DNA of 64,000 bases, taken from Mucilaginibacter sp. Bleaf8. Lineage in GTDB: Bacteria > Bacteroidota > Bacteroidia > Sphingobacteriales > Sphingobacteriaceae. Position 1 is the stretch's first letter. Every line of letters starts with the position of its first letter. The stretch is taken from NCBI RefSeq assembly GCF_018390515.1, contig NZ_JAHBBK010000003.1, positions 186,001 to 250,000 of the forward strand, in the 5' to 3' direction. The position numbers were made by a program, and so were the translations under genes. The notes under the pieces were generated by a model. That model was not told the origin of the DNA, ran no database searches, and saw only the letters and a list, made by a program, of their open reading frames with translations. Of this stretch, positions 1 to 10,207 are shown piece by piece.

Positions 1-1
1 C

Positions 2-229
2 TTCCGGGATTTCACGAAAGACCTGGGTGGAAATGCCGTGCAGGGCGTAACGCTGGACGGCGGATCTGGAAACAGCCAGTTTATCATGAGCTCGCTGGAT
101 AAAGTTTTCCAAAGCACCTCATCAGCCATCGCGGATCTGATCCGCAAGAACAAAGCCAAGCTAAAATACAATTCTTACCTCTATCTCATCGACACTGATG
201 CGTTACAAAGCGCTCAAAAATCTTATTAA
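2..229 (+). CDS. traM: Conjugative transposon protein TraM, C-terminal end (partial)
   Basis: This open frame runs in from the left edge of the window and stops at 229, so only about 75 C-terminal residues are visible. The tail (…IRKNKAKLKYNSYLYLID…) resembles the end of TraM, an inner-membrane-anchored channel subunit of the Bacteroidetes conjugative transposon type IV secretion system. The strongest support is position: it directly precedes traN with essentially no gap, the order known for CTnDOT-type transfer operons. The family call from such a short fragment is tentative. Confidence 0.6.
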   Translation, partial: FRDFTKDLGGNAVQGVTLDGGSGNSQFIMSSLDKVFQSTSSAIADLIRKNKAKLKYNSYLYLIDTDALQSAQKSY

Positions 230-230
230 T

Positions 231-1025
231 ATGAAAAAATTATTCTGCTATCTGATGGTGCTGATCGCGCCTTCCCTTTATGCGCAGGACAAGTTGCCGG
301 TGGCCTACCTGCCTGAAAACCTGACCCTTCATTTTATTTCCCCGGAACCGATTCAGTACGTAGACATTTCCAGCAATGACCTGATCGGCGACCTGCCCTT
401 AAAAAATGTACTGCGCTTAAAACGGCGGGACTCCCTCAGGGTCTTTCCGGGCGCCGTGGTTACGGTTGCAGGTGAGAAGTTTATCGCACAATACCGCTTG
501 CTGCCGGGATCCCCAGATGTACCGACCGAGGTCAATATTGTGCCGGCAGATATGAAGCCCCTGGATATAGCCGGCATCCGTTTATCCCGGAATCAATTGA
601 AAGAGCTCTCGCTGGGTTTGATGGCCCGGGCGCCGGACAAAAGGATGGAACACGTCAGGGTATTTGGTATTACCGGTCAGCTCAACCATGTCTATACCCT
701 CGACGATTATCTGTTTCTGGACATTTCCTATCATAACAAAACGAACCTGAAATATGACATTCAGGACTTCCGGTTCAAGATTGACGACCGGAAGGTGACC
801 AAGGCTGCCAATAACCAATCGGTTGAGATCAAACCGGAGTATACCCTGCTGGAGCAGCCGGGATTCAGTAAAAATTACCGCAACATTTTCGTCTTCCGGA
901 AGATGTCTTTTCCCGGCAATAAGGTTTTACATGCCGAGCTGAGTGAAAAACAATTATCGGGCAGGGTGATCACCCTGTCGGTGTCCTACCAGGATATCCT
1001 GGATGCGGACACGCTGACTTACTAA
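231..1025 (+). CDS. traN: Conjugative transposon protein TraN (DUF4138)
   Basis: The protein is 264 residues when started at the ATG at 231, which begins one base after the traM stop and opens with a signal peptide (MKKLFCYLMVLIAPSLYAQ). A start at 198 would put 11 extra residues before the signal sequence and is less likely. The beta-rich body fits TraN, the VirB9-like outer component of the Bacteroidetes conjugation channel that works with TraM and TraO. It is a little shorter than typical TraN (about 300 residues). Tight coupling to traM indicates one transfer operon. Confidence 0.75.
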   Translation: MKKLFCYLMVLIAPSLYAQDKLPVAYLPENLTLHFISPEPIQYVDISSNDLIGDLPLKNVLRLKRRDSLRVFPGAVVTVAGEKFIAQYRLLPGSPDVPTEVNIVPADMKPLDIAGIRLSRNQLKELSLGLMARAPDKRMEHVRVFGITGQLNHVYTLDDYLFLDISYHNKTNLKYDIQDFRFKIDDRKVTKAANNQSVEIKPEYTLLEQPGFSKNYRNIFVFRKMSFPGNKVLHAELSEKQLSGRVITLSVSYQDILDADTLTY

Positions 1026-1035
1026 TTAAGGTAAT

Positions 1036-1251
1036 ATGACTGATCCCATCGCCTACGATTACGTCAAACTCGTGCTGGAAGAGGAGTTCTGGGGCACCTA
1101 CCTGCGATTTTCCAATCATGGCATCTTACACTACGAGCTTACTAATATCCTCGAACTGTGCGCGCCCCTGGTCAAGGGGCTGGATGAGGACGACCGCTTC
1201 TTAAAATATGAAGTGATCGGCACTATCGCTGCTTATTTACAGGAGGTTTAG
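1036..1251 (+). CDS. Small hypothetical protein of the ICE transfer operon
   Basis: This 71-residue acidic, probably helical protein starts 10 bases after traN and ends immediately before the ATG of the next gene, so it is almost certainly co-transcribed with both. It has no signal peptide, membrane segment or cysteine motif that I recognise. I cannot assign a family. Its position between a channel component and the giant methylase/helicase suggests an accessory role in transfer or element maintenance, but that is inference. Confidence 0.6.
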   Translation: MTDPIAYDYVKLVLEEEFWGTYLRFSNHGILHYELTNILELCAPLVKGLDEDDRFLKYEVIGTIAAYLQEV

Positions 1252-4200
1252 ATGGCTTTCAACCCGATCAAAAAGATGGGCGATAACATCGAAGCGATAC
1301 GTATCGCGCTGAACTTTCATGGCCAGCCGCTTACTGAACCAGAATTAGCGGCTTTGAAGCGGTATGCCGGATTCGGTGGCTTAAAAGCTGTCCTGTTCCC
1401 ACCGGGAGACAGGGCCGCCTGGTTAAACTTTGGCGCCTCCGACGCGGATCTGAGACTCTATCCGCAAGTCATGGAACTACATGAAATGCTTGCAGCTAAA
1501 CTGACGGAGAAAGATTACAAAGCAGCGATCGACTCGGTCAAAAGCAGTTCACAAACCGCCTATTTTACGCCCGGCTATATCCCCGGAGTGATTTACGCGG
1601 CCATGTCCGAAAGCCGTATTTTTCCCAGGCGGCTCTACGAACCCAGTGCAGGTGCCGGGATCTTTATAGAAGAAGCTTTACAGGCTTTTGAAGGACTGGA
1701 GCACGTTAACGCTGTAGAGAAGGATATTCTAACCGGTAAGATCTTAACGGCACTAAGCAGCGTCCATGCCATCCCCGTGGATGTCCAGGTCAAAAAGCTT
1801 GAAGAAACGGCATCGGTTGAAAAAGGACAAGCAGATATTGTGATCAGTAATATTCCCTTTGGAAAGATCGCTGTCCATGATCCGGCCTATAACAAAAGCG
1901 GTATTTCCGCGAAGGTGCATACCTATTTCTTTGCCAAAGGCCTCGACAAGATTGCTGACGGCGGCCTGCTGGCCTACATCGTTACGGACGCATTCCTGAA
2001 CAACCCGTCCAATGTCAATGCGCGGAAATACCTGTTCACCTCGGCTGATCTCCTGTCCGTTGCGGTGCTGCCCGCCAACCTGATGAAGGAGCATGCGAAC
2101 GTGGAAGTCGGCATGCACCTGATTCTCGTTCAAAAGAATGACCGGAAGGAAACCCTTACGGAGGCGGAGAGCCAGCTGATCGAGACCGTAGAACGGCAGA
2201 ACAATTTTGGAAAATACTTCATCAATGCCTGGCTGGCCGAGCGGAACGAACTGATTTTTGCGGATGAGATCATCGAGGGAACCAACGCACGCGGCAAAGC
2301 CTCCCGTGTCGCCTGGCAGAACGGTCCTATGGAGGATATTGTTCCATTGCTCCGGGAGCATCTCGTCACAGGTTTTGCCCGTCTTGACTATGCCAAATGG
2401 CAGGCGATTTCCTTTACAGCCAAGAATAGCCCGCTCCGGCAATTTACCTTTCTGCCAGTTCCCGAAACGGAACAAGCGGCTGCCGGGCTGCCGTTGGTGG
2501 CCGGCCAGTTAGGCCTGTTCGACGCGCCGGTTGATCCGGCAAAAACCGATCGTGCCACAGCTTACCTGGATGCTGTCGACCGGCAGACGGTGGACGCCGG
2601 AACGGCCAAACTGATCAGTGCCATTCGCACGACCACGAAACCACAGCATGACAGCATCGTCATGCTAACAGCCAGAAGTTTGTCGAACCACCGTTACGTC
2701 TATAAGTTGTACAGCAACGTGGCGGAAATATCCTTCTCCTCGAAATGGATGCCCGGTGTTCAGTTAGGTCGCGAACTGGATGCACTGGCCATCCAGCTCA
2801 AGCGATACCGCCATGACTACCGGTATGAGGGGGACAGGTCGTTTGAACCTGCCTTTCAGCTGCTGCCGGACAGGGACAAAGCATTCACGAACCTGAAGCC
2901 TTTCCATGAAAAGGACACACTGGTGCTCTTGAACGATAAATTGGGACTGATCGGAGAGCCGAAGGATGGCGAAGCAACGTTTAAACCGCTCGATGTGCAG
3001 GCGCACATCGCCTTTTACAAAGACTACCTGACGATCAGAAATCTTTACCTGGAACTGACAGCCCTTGAAACGCAGCATCGGATCCAGTATCCGGAATTAA
3101 GGACGTCCCTCAACCACCAGTACGATGCCTTTCTGACGCAGTACGGAGAACTGAATAAACCAGTCAACCGGAACCGCATACTCGTTGATCTGGCATTAGG
3201 ATTCCGGATGCTGTCTTCTCTGGAAGTGCGGGAAGGCGACAAATTCATTCGGTCAGACATCTTCTACGGGCCGCTTTTTCTGCAAAAGGAAATGCTCAAA
3301 ACCGATGATCCGTCCGCAGCCCTCGCACGTTGCCTTAATGATCTTGGCCGGGTGGACCTGCCGTTAATGGGCAGCATGACCGGCCTCACAGAGGAAGAAC
3401 TGATCGTCCGGCTGGATAAGCAGATTCTGCTGAATCCGGCTGCGATGAATTGGGAAACGATCGATCAGTATCTTTCAGGAAATGTCGTGGAAAAAATGCT
3501 TGTTGCGGAAAAAGAGGCAGCAGCATCGCCTGAACACCTCCATATCGCCCGCAGCCTCGCTGCGATCAAACGTGTACAGCCCGAAAGAATACCGTTTGAA
3601 CGGTTGGATTTTAACCTGGGGGAACGCTGGGTACCGGTAGAATATTACCAGCGTTTCGCTACTGACCTGTTCAAACTAAAGACCCAGGTGTCGTTTTTTG
3701 GCTCGATTGACACTTATAAGGTCAGTTACGCCAAGGGGGGCAATACGGTGACCAACGAGGAATTTTCTGTTACGCCCAGGGAAAGCCACAAAGTAACGGG
3801 CCGGACCTTGCTGGAATATGCCTTGCTGAACGTTAATCCAAGCTTTACCTATCCCGTTGAACGTGATGGCAAAACGGTTCGTATTCCGGATACCGAAGCG
3901 ATTCAGAATGCACACCGCAAGATCGACCAGATGAGGTCGCGCTATCTCCTTTGGTTGCTGGAACTGCCGAACGAGGATAAACAATTCCTGGAAAAGCGGT
4001 ACAATGACACCTATAACTGCTATACGCTGCGAAAATTTGATGGCGGGCATCTTACATTTCCTGGGCTTGATTTCAAGGCACTCAAGATCCCGGACCTGTA
4101 TTCCTCGCAACGCAACGCTGCCTGGCGGGTTATCCAGAACAACGGCGGGCTGATCGACCACGAAGTCGGGCTGGGTAAAACGCTGACCATGATCGTTGCC

Positions 4201-6714
4201 GCCATGGAAATGAAACGGCTGGGCATCGTGCATAAGCCGATGATCATCGCGCTGAAAGCGAACGTGCAGCAGATCGCCGATACCTTCCGGCTGGCTTATC
4301 CGAAGGCTAAATTGCTGGCACCGGGTGAGAAAGATTTTGAACCGGCTAAACGCAGACGCATTTTCCACGAGATCAAAAATAATAACTGGGACTGCATCAT
4401 CCTGACCCACGACCAGTTTGGCAAGATTCCGCAGGCGCCCGAAATCCAGCGCCAGATCCTCGAAACAGAACTGGATAACACGGAACTTGATCTGCTGACC
4501 ATACAAAAATCCGGTGATGAGATCTCCCGTGAAATGCTGAAAGGGCTCGAAATACGCAAGGAAAACCTGGAGGCCAAATTGCAGGGCGTGATCTCCGCCA
4601 TAGAGGAGCGGAAAGACACCGGGATCAATTTCCGTGAAATGAATATCGACCACCTGTTCATCGACGAGTCCCATAAGTTCAAGAACCTGACGTTTACCAC
4701 CAGGCATACGAAAGTGGCCGGTCTGGGTAATATGGCCGGCAGTCAGAAGGCGCTGAACATGCTGTTCGCTATCCGTACGTTGCAGGAAAGGAATGATTCG
4801 GATCTCTGCGCGACCTTTTTATCCGGCACCCCAATATCGAACAGCCTGACCGAAATGTACCTTATCTTTAAGTATTTACGGCCCAGAGAACTTGAATGGC
4901 AGCAGATTTCCAACTTCGATGCCTGGGCGGCCGTATATGCGCGGAAAACGGTAGATTTTGAATTTAACGTCACAAACGAGATTAGGGCCAAAGAACGTTT
5001 CCGGCATTTCATTAAAGTACCGGAGCTGGCCTTATTCTATAACCAGATCACCGATTATAAAACCGCCCGGCATATCGGCCTGGACAAACCGGAGATCGAT
5101 GAGGTGCTGGTTAATATCAAACCGACGCCCGACCAGCAGGCTTTCATTAAACGGCTGATGCAGTTCGCGAAAACAGGCGACGCTACCCTCATTGGCCGAA
5201 ATCCATTGACGCGGGACGAAGATAAGGGCCGGATGCTGATTGCGACGAACTACGCCAAAAAAATGGCCGTGGATATGCGGCTGATCGACCCGGTAAGATT
5301 CGGCGACCATCCCGGGAACAAGGTCAATGTTTGCGCCAGGAACGTAGCAGCGATCTATCATGAAAGCACCCCGCACAGCGGGACACAGATCATTTTCAGC
5401 GATATCGGCACACCTAAAACCGGCGAGTTCAACATTTACGATGCCCTTCGTGATAAACTGGTTACCGATTTTGATGTCCCTGCCGCCCGGATTACGTTTA
5501 TCCACGACTGGTCAACTGACAAACAGCGGAAGGAACTCTTTAAGAAAATGAACGCCGGAGAAATCCGCATCCTGATCGGAAGTACGGAGAAGGCAGGAAC
5601 TGGTCTGAACGTTCAGCAGCGGATCGTCGCCATGCACCACCTGGATATCCCCTGGAAGCCTTCTGAGCTGGAACAACGGGATGGCAGAGGGGCCCGGCAG
5701 GGTAACTGGCTGGCGAAGATGCACTACGGGAATCAGGTCAAAAATTATATCTATGCCGTCGAGCAATCTTTAGACAACTATAAGTTTAACCTGCTTAAAA
5801 ATAAGCAGACCTTCATCAGTCAGATGAAAAACAATGAGTTAGCCAAGCGTACGCTGGACGAAGGCGCGATGGATGAACAAAACGGGATGAATTTCTCTGA
5901 ATACATCGCTATTTTATCGGGTGACACCTCCCTGCTGGAAAAGACCAGGATTGAAAAGAAGCTGGCCGAACTGGAGGGTTATAAAGCTGCTCATTTCAAA
6001 GAAGTCTCGCGCAGCCGCTACTTGCTGGACGATTTAAACAAAAGAAGCCGCGATACGAAAGCCACTTTGGAACTGGTCAAAGCGGACGAAACGGCTTACA
6101 AGTCCTTGCTGAAATATGATAACGATGGTGTCAAACTCAATCCGATCAGGCTGGCCGGCCTCCAGAGCGCGGATGCCGTCGCTATTGGTCAGCAATTGAT
6201 TCACCTCTATACGCACTGGACACCGGAGCAGCCCAGTCAAACCGACCATCACCTGGGTGAACTATATGGTTTTGATCTTTTTATCAGGCGAAAATTGCAA
6301 ACCCTGGATACGGTGTTTTCCGATAAGATCGAATTTGTGACCTCCCTATATGCCCAGAGCCGCGAGTCAGGCATCAAGTATATGCAAAACGGAGGCGCCC
6401 CGAATATTGATAACCCTAAACTGGCGGCGCGCTACTTCCTGAACGCCATCGACCGGGTGGTTGGCATGGCAGAGCGCTACGAAAAGGAACTTGCAGGTAT
6501 GGAGAAACAAATACCGGAAATCACCGCTTTGACCAAACGCCCTTTTGAACAGGAAGGGGAACTCGCTGCGCTGAAAAAAGATCTGGAAAAGCTGGAATTG
6601 GAAATCAGTCAAAAAATTGCAGAGGCGGAAACCAAACCCACCCCTGAGGAACAGCTGGTTCATGACGACGGTCCGGAAGAATCAGTCGCCATAAAGTCCG
6701 CAGTCAAACGGTGA
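1252..6714 (+). CDS. Giant N6-adenine DNA methylase / SNF2-type helicase fusion
   Basis: This 1820-residue protein carries an N-terminal methyltransferase core: AdoMet motif I (EPSAGAGIF, about residue 130) and a catalytic motif IV of the NPPF class read as NIPF (about residue 200). The C-terminal half is a superfamily 2 helicase: Walker A (GLGKT, about 972-976), Walker B as DESH (about 1137), motif III (SGTPISNS, about 1190) and motif VI ([11 protein letters not shown], about 1473), then a long coiled-coil-like tail. Such fusions are common cargo of Bacteroidetes conjugative elements and are thought to protect or process incoming element DNA. The start follows an AGGAGG-like ribosome site overlapping the upstream stop. 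Function is inferred from domains. Confidence 0.85.
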   Translation: MAFNPIKKMGDNIEAIRIALNFHGQPLTEPELAALKRYAGFGGLKAVLFPPGDRAAWLNFGASDADLRLYPQVMELHEMLAAKLTEKDYKAAIDSVKSSSQTAYFTPGYIPGVIYAAMSESRIFPRRLYEPSAGAGIFIEEALQAFEGLEHVNAVEKDILTGKILTALSSVHAIPVDVQVKKLEETASVEKGQADIVISNIPFGKIAVHDPAYNKSGISAKVHTYFFAKGLDKIADGGLLAYIVTDAFLNNPSNVNARKYLFTSADLLSVAVLPANLMKEHANVEVGMHLILVQKNDRKETLTEAESQLIETVERQNNFGKYFINAWLAERNELIFADEIIEGTNARGKASRVAWQNGPMEDIVPLLREHLVTGFARLDYAKWQAISFTAKNSPLRQFTFLPVPETEQAAAGLPLVAGQLGLFDAPVDPAKTDRATAYLDAVDRQTVDAGTAKLISAIRTTTKPQHDSIVMLTARSLSNHRYVYKLYSNVAEISFSSKWMPGVQLGRELDALAIQLKRYRHDYRYEGDRSFEPAFQLLPDRDKAFTNLKPFHEKDTLVLLNDKLGLIGEPKDGEATFKPLDVQAHIAFYKDYLTIRNLYLELTALETQHRIQYPELRTSLNHQYDAFLTQYGELNKPVNRNRILVDLALGFRMLSSLEVREGDKFIRSDIFYGPLFLQKEMLKTDDPSAALARCLNDLGRVDLPLMGSMTGLTEEELIVRLDKQILLNPAAMNWETIDQYLSGNVVEKMLVAEKEAAASPEHLHIARSLAAIKRVQPERIPFERLDFNLGERWVPVEYYQRFATDLFKLKTQVSFFGSIDTYKVSYAKGGNTVTNEEFSVTPRESHKVTGRTLLEYALLNVNPSFTYPVERDGKTVRIPDTEAIQNAHRKIDQMRSRYLLWLLELPNEDKQFLEKRYNDTYNCYTLRKFDGGHLTFPGLDFKALKIPDLYSSQRNAAWRVIQNNGGLIDHEVGLGKTLTMIVAAMEMKRLGIVHKPMIIALKANVQQIADTFRLAYPKAKLLAPGEKDFEPAKRRRIFHEIKNNNWDCIILTHDQFGKIPQAPEIQRQILETELDNTELDLLTIQKSGDEISREMLKGLEIRKENLEAKLQGVISAIEERKDTGINFREMNIDHLFIDESHKFKNLTFTTRHTKVAGLGNMAGSQKALNMLFAIRTLQERNDSDLCATFLSGTPISNSLTEMYLIFKYLRPRELEWQQISNFDAWAAVYARKTVDFEFNVTNEIRAKERFRHFIKVPELALFYNQITDYKTARHIGLDKPEIDEVLVNIKPTPDQQAFIKRLMQFAKTGDATLIGRNPLTRDEDKGRMLIATNYAKKMAVDMRLIDPVRFGDHPGNKVNVCARNVAAIYHESTPHSGTQIIFSDIGTPKTGEFNIYDALRDKLVTDFDVPAARITFIHDWSTDKQRKELFKKMNAGEIRILIGSTEKAGTGLNVQQRIVAMHHLDIPWKPSELEQRDGRGARQGNWLAKMHYGNQVKNYIYAVEQSLDNYKFNLLKNKQTFISQMKNNELAKRTLDEGAMDEQNGMNFSEYIAILSGDTSLLEKTRIEKKLAELEGYKAAHFKEVSRSRYLLDDLNKRSRDTKATLELVKADETAYKSLLKYDNDGVKLNPIRLAGLQSADAVAIGQQLIHLYTHWTPEQPSQTDHHLGELYGFDLFIRRKLQTLDTVFSDKIEFVTSLYAQSRESGIKYMQNGGAPNIDNPKLAARYFLNAIDRVVGMAERYEKELAGMEKQIPEITALTKRPFEQEGELAALKKDLEKLELEISQKIAEAETKPTPEEQLVHDDGPEESVAIKSAVKR

Positions 6715-6840
6715 ACAACCCTTTGAAGGGCCTAGCCATCCTTGCATCACCACCTGCAACAACTGGTGGTTTTAGATTGCAGTTCCTATCACTTGAAAGA
6801 TTAGTGTAGCTAATCCCTTTTCACTTTAAACAAATTACAT
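6715..6840. promoter_or_regulatory. Intergenic region with hairpin terminator and palindrome
   Basis: The 126-base gap separates the methylase/helicase gene from the coupling-protein gene. ACCACC (6749-6754) pairs with GGTGGT (6765-6770) and is followed by a short T run, a weak intrinsic terminator. A second inverted repeat, GATTAG/CTAATC at 6799-6815, lies about 25 bases before the next ATG and could be an operator or a leader hairpin. The boundary suggests a new transcription unit begins at 6841. Confidence 0.45.
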
Positions 6841-8841
6841 ATGGAAGAAACGCGGGATCAGCAAAAACTCCACGGTTTCCTGCAATGCGGCATTTATCTG
6901 TCGCTCCTGCTGGAAGCTGCTATTTTTATTTATCATGATGCCCCTTTCTGGGGCATTTTTTTTACCCCGCTGGATAGATTATCTCATCTCTTTATTTATT
7001 CCAGCCTGGTCTATAGTAAACTGGCAACGTTTAGCCTCATCTGCCTGGTCAGCATCGGTACGCTGGCAAAAAAGAAAACAGACCTTGACCCCAAAAAGCA
7101 TATCGCTTATCCGATGTTGATCGGCATGTTGCTGTTCTTCGGCAGTATCATTTATTATGGTCGTCCCTCGCCGCTCGCATTGGCTTATACGTCCTGGTTT
7201 AACCTGCTGTATATGGTATGCTCCTTTACCGGGGCACTCATGGTCAGCGTTTCGATGGATAATGTCTCCAAGTTCATCCGGTCGGGATTAGGCAAGGACA
7301 AATGGAATACGGAAGCGGAAAGCTTTATGCAGCCCGTCAAGAAGGTAGAAACGCCTTATTCCGTGAACATCCCCATGCTGTTTTACTATAAAGGGAAGGT
7401 CAGGAACGGCTGGATCAACATCTGTAATGTCTTCCGGGGTACTATGGTAATCGGCACGCCCGGAAGCGGCAAAAGCTTTTCGGTGGTCAATCCTTTTATC
7501 CGTCAGCTGGTCGCCAAGGAATTCGCCGTTTGTCTTTATGATTTCAAGTTTCCCGATCTCGGGCAGATCGCTTATTACCATTACCTGCTGGCCAAGCAGA
7601 ACGGTAAGCTGAAGGGTTACGCCTTTCATGTCATCAATCTGAATGACATGGAAAAAAGCCGGCGGATCAATCCCTGGCGGGCCGATTATATCCGCTCCCT
7701 GGCTGACGCCGCAGAAACGGCAGAGGCACTGGTCGAAGCGCTGAAGAAAGGGGATCGCTCCGGTGGCAGCGATCAGTTTTTTACACAATCCGCCATTAAT
7801 TTTCTGGCATCCTGTGTCTACTTCATGAGTAAGTACAAGAATGGCATCTATTCCAGCTTCCCCCATGTGCTGGCCTTGCTCAACCGGAGTTATGAAGAAA
7901 TCTTCGGTGCCCTGACTTCTGAACCCGAACTCAAGCCGCTGTTGTCGCCTTTTATGACGGCCTACAACGCGAAGGCCTTTGACCAGCTGGAGGGGCAGAT
8001 CGGCACCTTGAAAATCTTTATCAGCCGGCTGGCCACCAAGGAAACGTACTGGGTCTTTTCCGGCGATGATTTTAACCTGAAGATTTCCGCCAGAGATAAT
8101 CCGGGCATGCTGGTGCTGGCCAATGACCCCAACACCCAAAACATCAACTCCGCCTGTTACTCCATTATTATCAACCGGCTGACCAAGCTGATCAATACCA
8201 AAGGCAATCTGCCTTCCGCCCTGATCGTCGATGAGGTGCCGACCCTGTTCGTGCATCGCGTGGAGAACCTGATCGCGACGGCCCGCTCCAATAAAGTAGC
8301 CGTGCTGATGGGCCTGCAGGAATTGCCGCAGTTTAATCAGCAGTACGGAAAGGATACGGCGGCAACCATTACAGCGGTGGTCGGCAGTGTTTTGTCGGGC
8401 TCGGTCAGAAATAAAGAGACGCTGGAATGGCTGGAACGCCTGTTCGGCAAATCGAAACAACTGGGCGAAGGCTTGTCCATTGACCGGAACAAGACGTCCA
8501 CTTCCCTGAATGAAAAACTGGAGGTCCTGATCCCGGCAGGCAAGATCGCCTCGCTGAACGCCGGGGAAATGGTCGGCATGATCGCTGCCGATGCCCAGGA
8601 AAAATTCACCGGGCAGTTTGAAACTTCAGCCGTCAATTGCCGCATTAACCTGGACATGACGGAGATCAGGCGCGAGGAGAAAGGTTACCGACCGCTGCCG
8701 TCCTATTATGATTTTGATGGTAAGGCCGACGAGAAACTGCGCCAGAACTTCAACGTCATCACGCAGCAAATTCAGGAAATGGTCCTCGCCTTTACGATTC
8801 CGGCTCCGCCCGGACCGGTTAAAACGACTTTAAGAAAATGA
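6841..8841 (+). CDS. Type IV coupling protein (VirD4/TraG family, MobC-like)
   Basis: This 666-residue protein has about four N-terminal membrane segments (between residues 15 and 140) followed by a P-loop ATPase domain with Walker A GTPGSGKSF (about 205-213) and Walker B LIVDEVPTLF (about 461-470). This is the layout of VirD4/TraG coupling proteins, which dock the relaxase-DNA complex at the inner membrane and pump it into the conjugation channel. In Bacteroidetes elements the equivalent is often called MobC. No relaxase gene is visible in the window, so it must lie further left. The next gene overlaps its stop by 4 bases. Confidence 0.88.
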   Translation: MEETRDQQKLHGFLQCGIYLSLLLEAAIFIYHDAPFWGIFFTPLDRLSHLFIYSSLVYSKLATFSLICLVSIGTLAKKKTDLDPKKHIAYPMLIGMLLFFGSIIYYGRPSPLALAYTSWFNLLYMVCSFTGALMVSVSMDNVSKFIRSGLGKDKWNTEAESFMQPVKKVETPYSVNIPMLFYYKGKVRNGWINICNVFRGTMVIGTPGSGKSFSVVNPFIRQLVAKEFAVCLYDFKFPDLGQIAYYHYLLAKQNGKLKGYAFHVINLNDMEKSRRINPWRADYIRSLADAAETAEALVEALKKGDRSGGSDQFFTQSAINFLASCVYFMSKYKNGIYSSFPHVLALLNRSYEEIFGALTSEPELKPLLSPFMTAYNAKAFDQLEGQIGTLKIFISRLATKETYWVFSGDDFNLKISARDNPGMLVLANDPNTQNINSACYSIIINRLTKLINTKGNLPSALIVDEVPTLFVHRVENLIATARSNKVAVLMGLQELPQFNQQYGKDTAATITAVVGSVLSGSVRNKETLEWLERLFGKSKQLGEGLSIDRNKTSTSLNEKLEVLIPAGKIASLNAGEMVGMIAADAQEKFTGQFETSAVNCRINLDMTEIRREEKGYRPLPSYYDFDGKADEKLRQNFNVITQQIQEMVLAFTIPAPPGPVKTTLRK

Positions 8842-9251
8842 TCAACGAAGAAAATTTACGGGGTACGATCGTCATGATGCACCCGGAAATGTGGGAAGCC
8901 CATGCCGACAAACAGGGCGTGATCGGTGAGATCCTGAAAGCCGACCCCGCCAGGGACGATTTCTATGTAACCTACGGCGGCCCCCAGCCACACCTGCACG
9001 GCAGTGATGCGCTGATGGTCCTGAAGCCGGCCGATGAGATCATGGAATACCTGCAAAACCACTCGATTGACCTGACGCCCTACGACCTTCAGGATCTCAG
9101 GTCCATAGCACGCCTGGTCCACCACGGTACACCCAAACATCTGCGCAGCGCCCTGGAGCTGGTACGGGATAACGAAAACATCCGCGAACAAAGCGTGAGC
9201 AGCCTCGAAGAGGTATTGGGCCTTAAACAGGCCAAAAGCATCAAACGCTGA
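8838..9251 (+). CDS. ICE hypothetical protein, paralogue A
   Basis: This 137-residue soluble protein overlaps the coupling-protein stop by 4 bases (ATGA) and so is translationally coupled to it. It is clearly related to the gene at 9321: both begin with a (G/S)-(T/S)-(I/L)-V-x-x-HP segment, carry a Q-G-x-(I/V)-G segment about 15 residues later, and end with a helical half containing ALE(L/M)xRDN. The N-terminal half has the feel of a small beta-barrel such as an SH3-like or KOW fold. I recognise no named family. Coupling to the T4CP gene suggests an accessory to DNA transfer. Confidence 0.7.
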   Translation: MINEENLRGTIVMMHPEMWEAHADKQGVIGEILKADPARDDFYVTYGGPQPHLHGSDALMVLKPADEIMEYLQNHSIDLTPYDLQDLRSIARLVHHGTPKHLRSALELVRDNENIREQSVSSLEEVLGLKQAKSIKR

Positions 9252-9320
9252 TGCAGGCCCTCCGGAGCGCATAACCGCATCCGGCGGGGCCGGAAACAAT
9301 CCATTTTAAAAATCAATGCA

Positions 9321-9728
9321 ATGAAAAACGAAAGTTTAACCGGATCGCTGGTTTTGGTCCATCCAGATTTTAAAGACGACCCGGTCCAAAGACAGGGCCA
9401 GGTTGGCGTCATGACCTATCCGCGGGAACTCAATGAAATGTATGTTTCGTTTCCCGGCGGCGGCGAAGGCGTTTATTCCTGGGATACCCTGCTGAAGCTG
9501 AAGGACAAGCAGGATATCGTCAGGAATCTGACATCCAACGGCTCGGCCATGCCGGAAAATGATTTTAAGGCCCTTTACAAAATCATGCTGCTGATGGACC
9601 GGGGTACCAGTCTGGGAACCCTGTCCGCGCTGGAAATGGCCCGCGACAATCCCAGTGTATGGGAAAGGGCGCTGGATCCCGTCCGGCAGATCGAACGGCT
9701 GGATGCCCATAAAAGTTACGGCCGTTGA
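9321..9728 (+). CDS. ICE hypothetical protein, paralogue B
   Basis: This 135-residue protein is the tandem paralogue of the gene at 8838, sharing the LVHP opening, the QGQVGV segment and the C-terminal ALEMARDN motif. The two are separated by 69 bases and are diverged well beyond a recent duplication. There is no signal peptide or membrane segment. The stop overlaps the TTG start of the following peptidase gene. Function unknown. Confidence 0.7.
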   Translation: MKNESLTGSLVLVHPDFKDDPVQRQGQVGVMTYPRELNEMYVSFPGGGEGVYSWDTLLKLKDKQDIVRNLTSNGSAMPENDFKALYKIMLLMDRGTSLGTLSALEMARDNPSVWERALDPVRQIERLDAHKSYGR

Positions 9729-10207
9729 AATTCCTTTTCAGTCTCTGTATAGTCTGCCTGCCGCTTAAACACCTGCACATCAACTCCGGGTTTGGATACC
9801 GGGTACATCCCCTCAGCGGCAGATACATCCTGCATGAGGGTATCGACCTTCGGGCCCGGCATGATACCGTTTATGCAATCCTGAATGGCGTGGTCACTAC
9901 CACCGGGTACCAGGAGGGGTTAGGGGTCTATATCCGGCTGACGCACGGTGAGGTGCAATCCGTCTACGGGCATCTTAGCCAGGTAATGGTTGGCGCAGGA
10001 GAAAGCGTTTCTGCCGGTGAACCGATCGGTATCACCGGCGCCACGGGCCGGGTAACCGGCGAACACCTGCACTTCAGTATCCGTTACCGGCAGCGGCCTG
10101 TCAATCCCATTCAATTTTTATATGTAATGCTAACAAAAATCGAAAATGAGCAAAAATTTCAAAGCACTTCCCGTGCTGCTTTCGGAAAAGCTGATCGGGG
10201 AAATTAA
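9725..10207 (+). CDS. M23-family (LytM-like) peptidoglycan endopeptidase
   Basis: This 160-residue protein contains the M23 zinc peptidase core: SGFGYRVHP, HEGID (first His and Asp ligands), then HLHF (the HxH motif) near residue 120. M23 enzymes cut peptide cross-links in peptidoglycan; in conjugative elements such enzymes are thought to open the wall for the channel. A short hydrophobic N-terminus could direct export. The start is a TTG at 9725 overlapping the previous stop, the only start that keeps the N-terminal hydrophobic segment. The 3' end overlaps the next gene by 62 bases. Confidence 0.8.
   Translation: MKFLFSLCIVCLPLKHLHINSGFGYRVHPLSGRYILHEGIDLRARHDTVYAILNGVVTTTGYQEGLGVYIRLTHGEVQSVYGHLSQVMVGAGESVSAGEPIGITGATGRVTGEHLHFSIRYRQRPVNPIQFLYVMLTKIENEQKFQSTSRAAFGKADRGN

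Noticed and set aside
3676-4707. Long open frame (343 codons) antisense to the methylase/helicase gene
   Set aside because: It is the shadow of a real gene with clear motifs; its translation has no signal, domain or ribosome site. The same applies to antisense frames at 1753-2475, 7288-8460 and 22303-22845.
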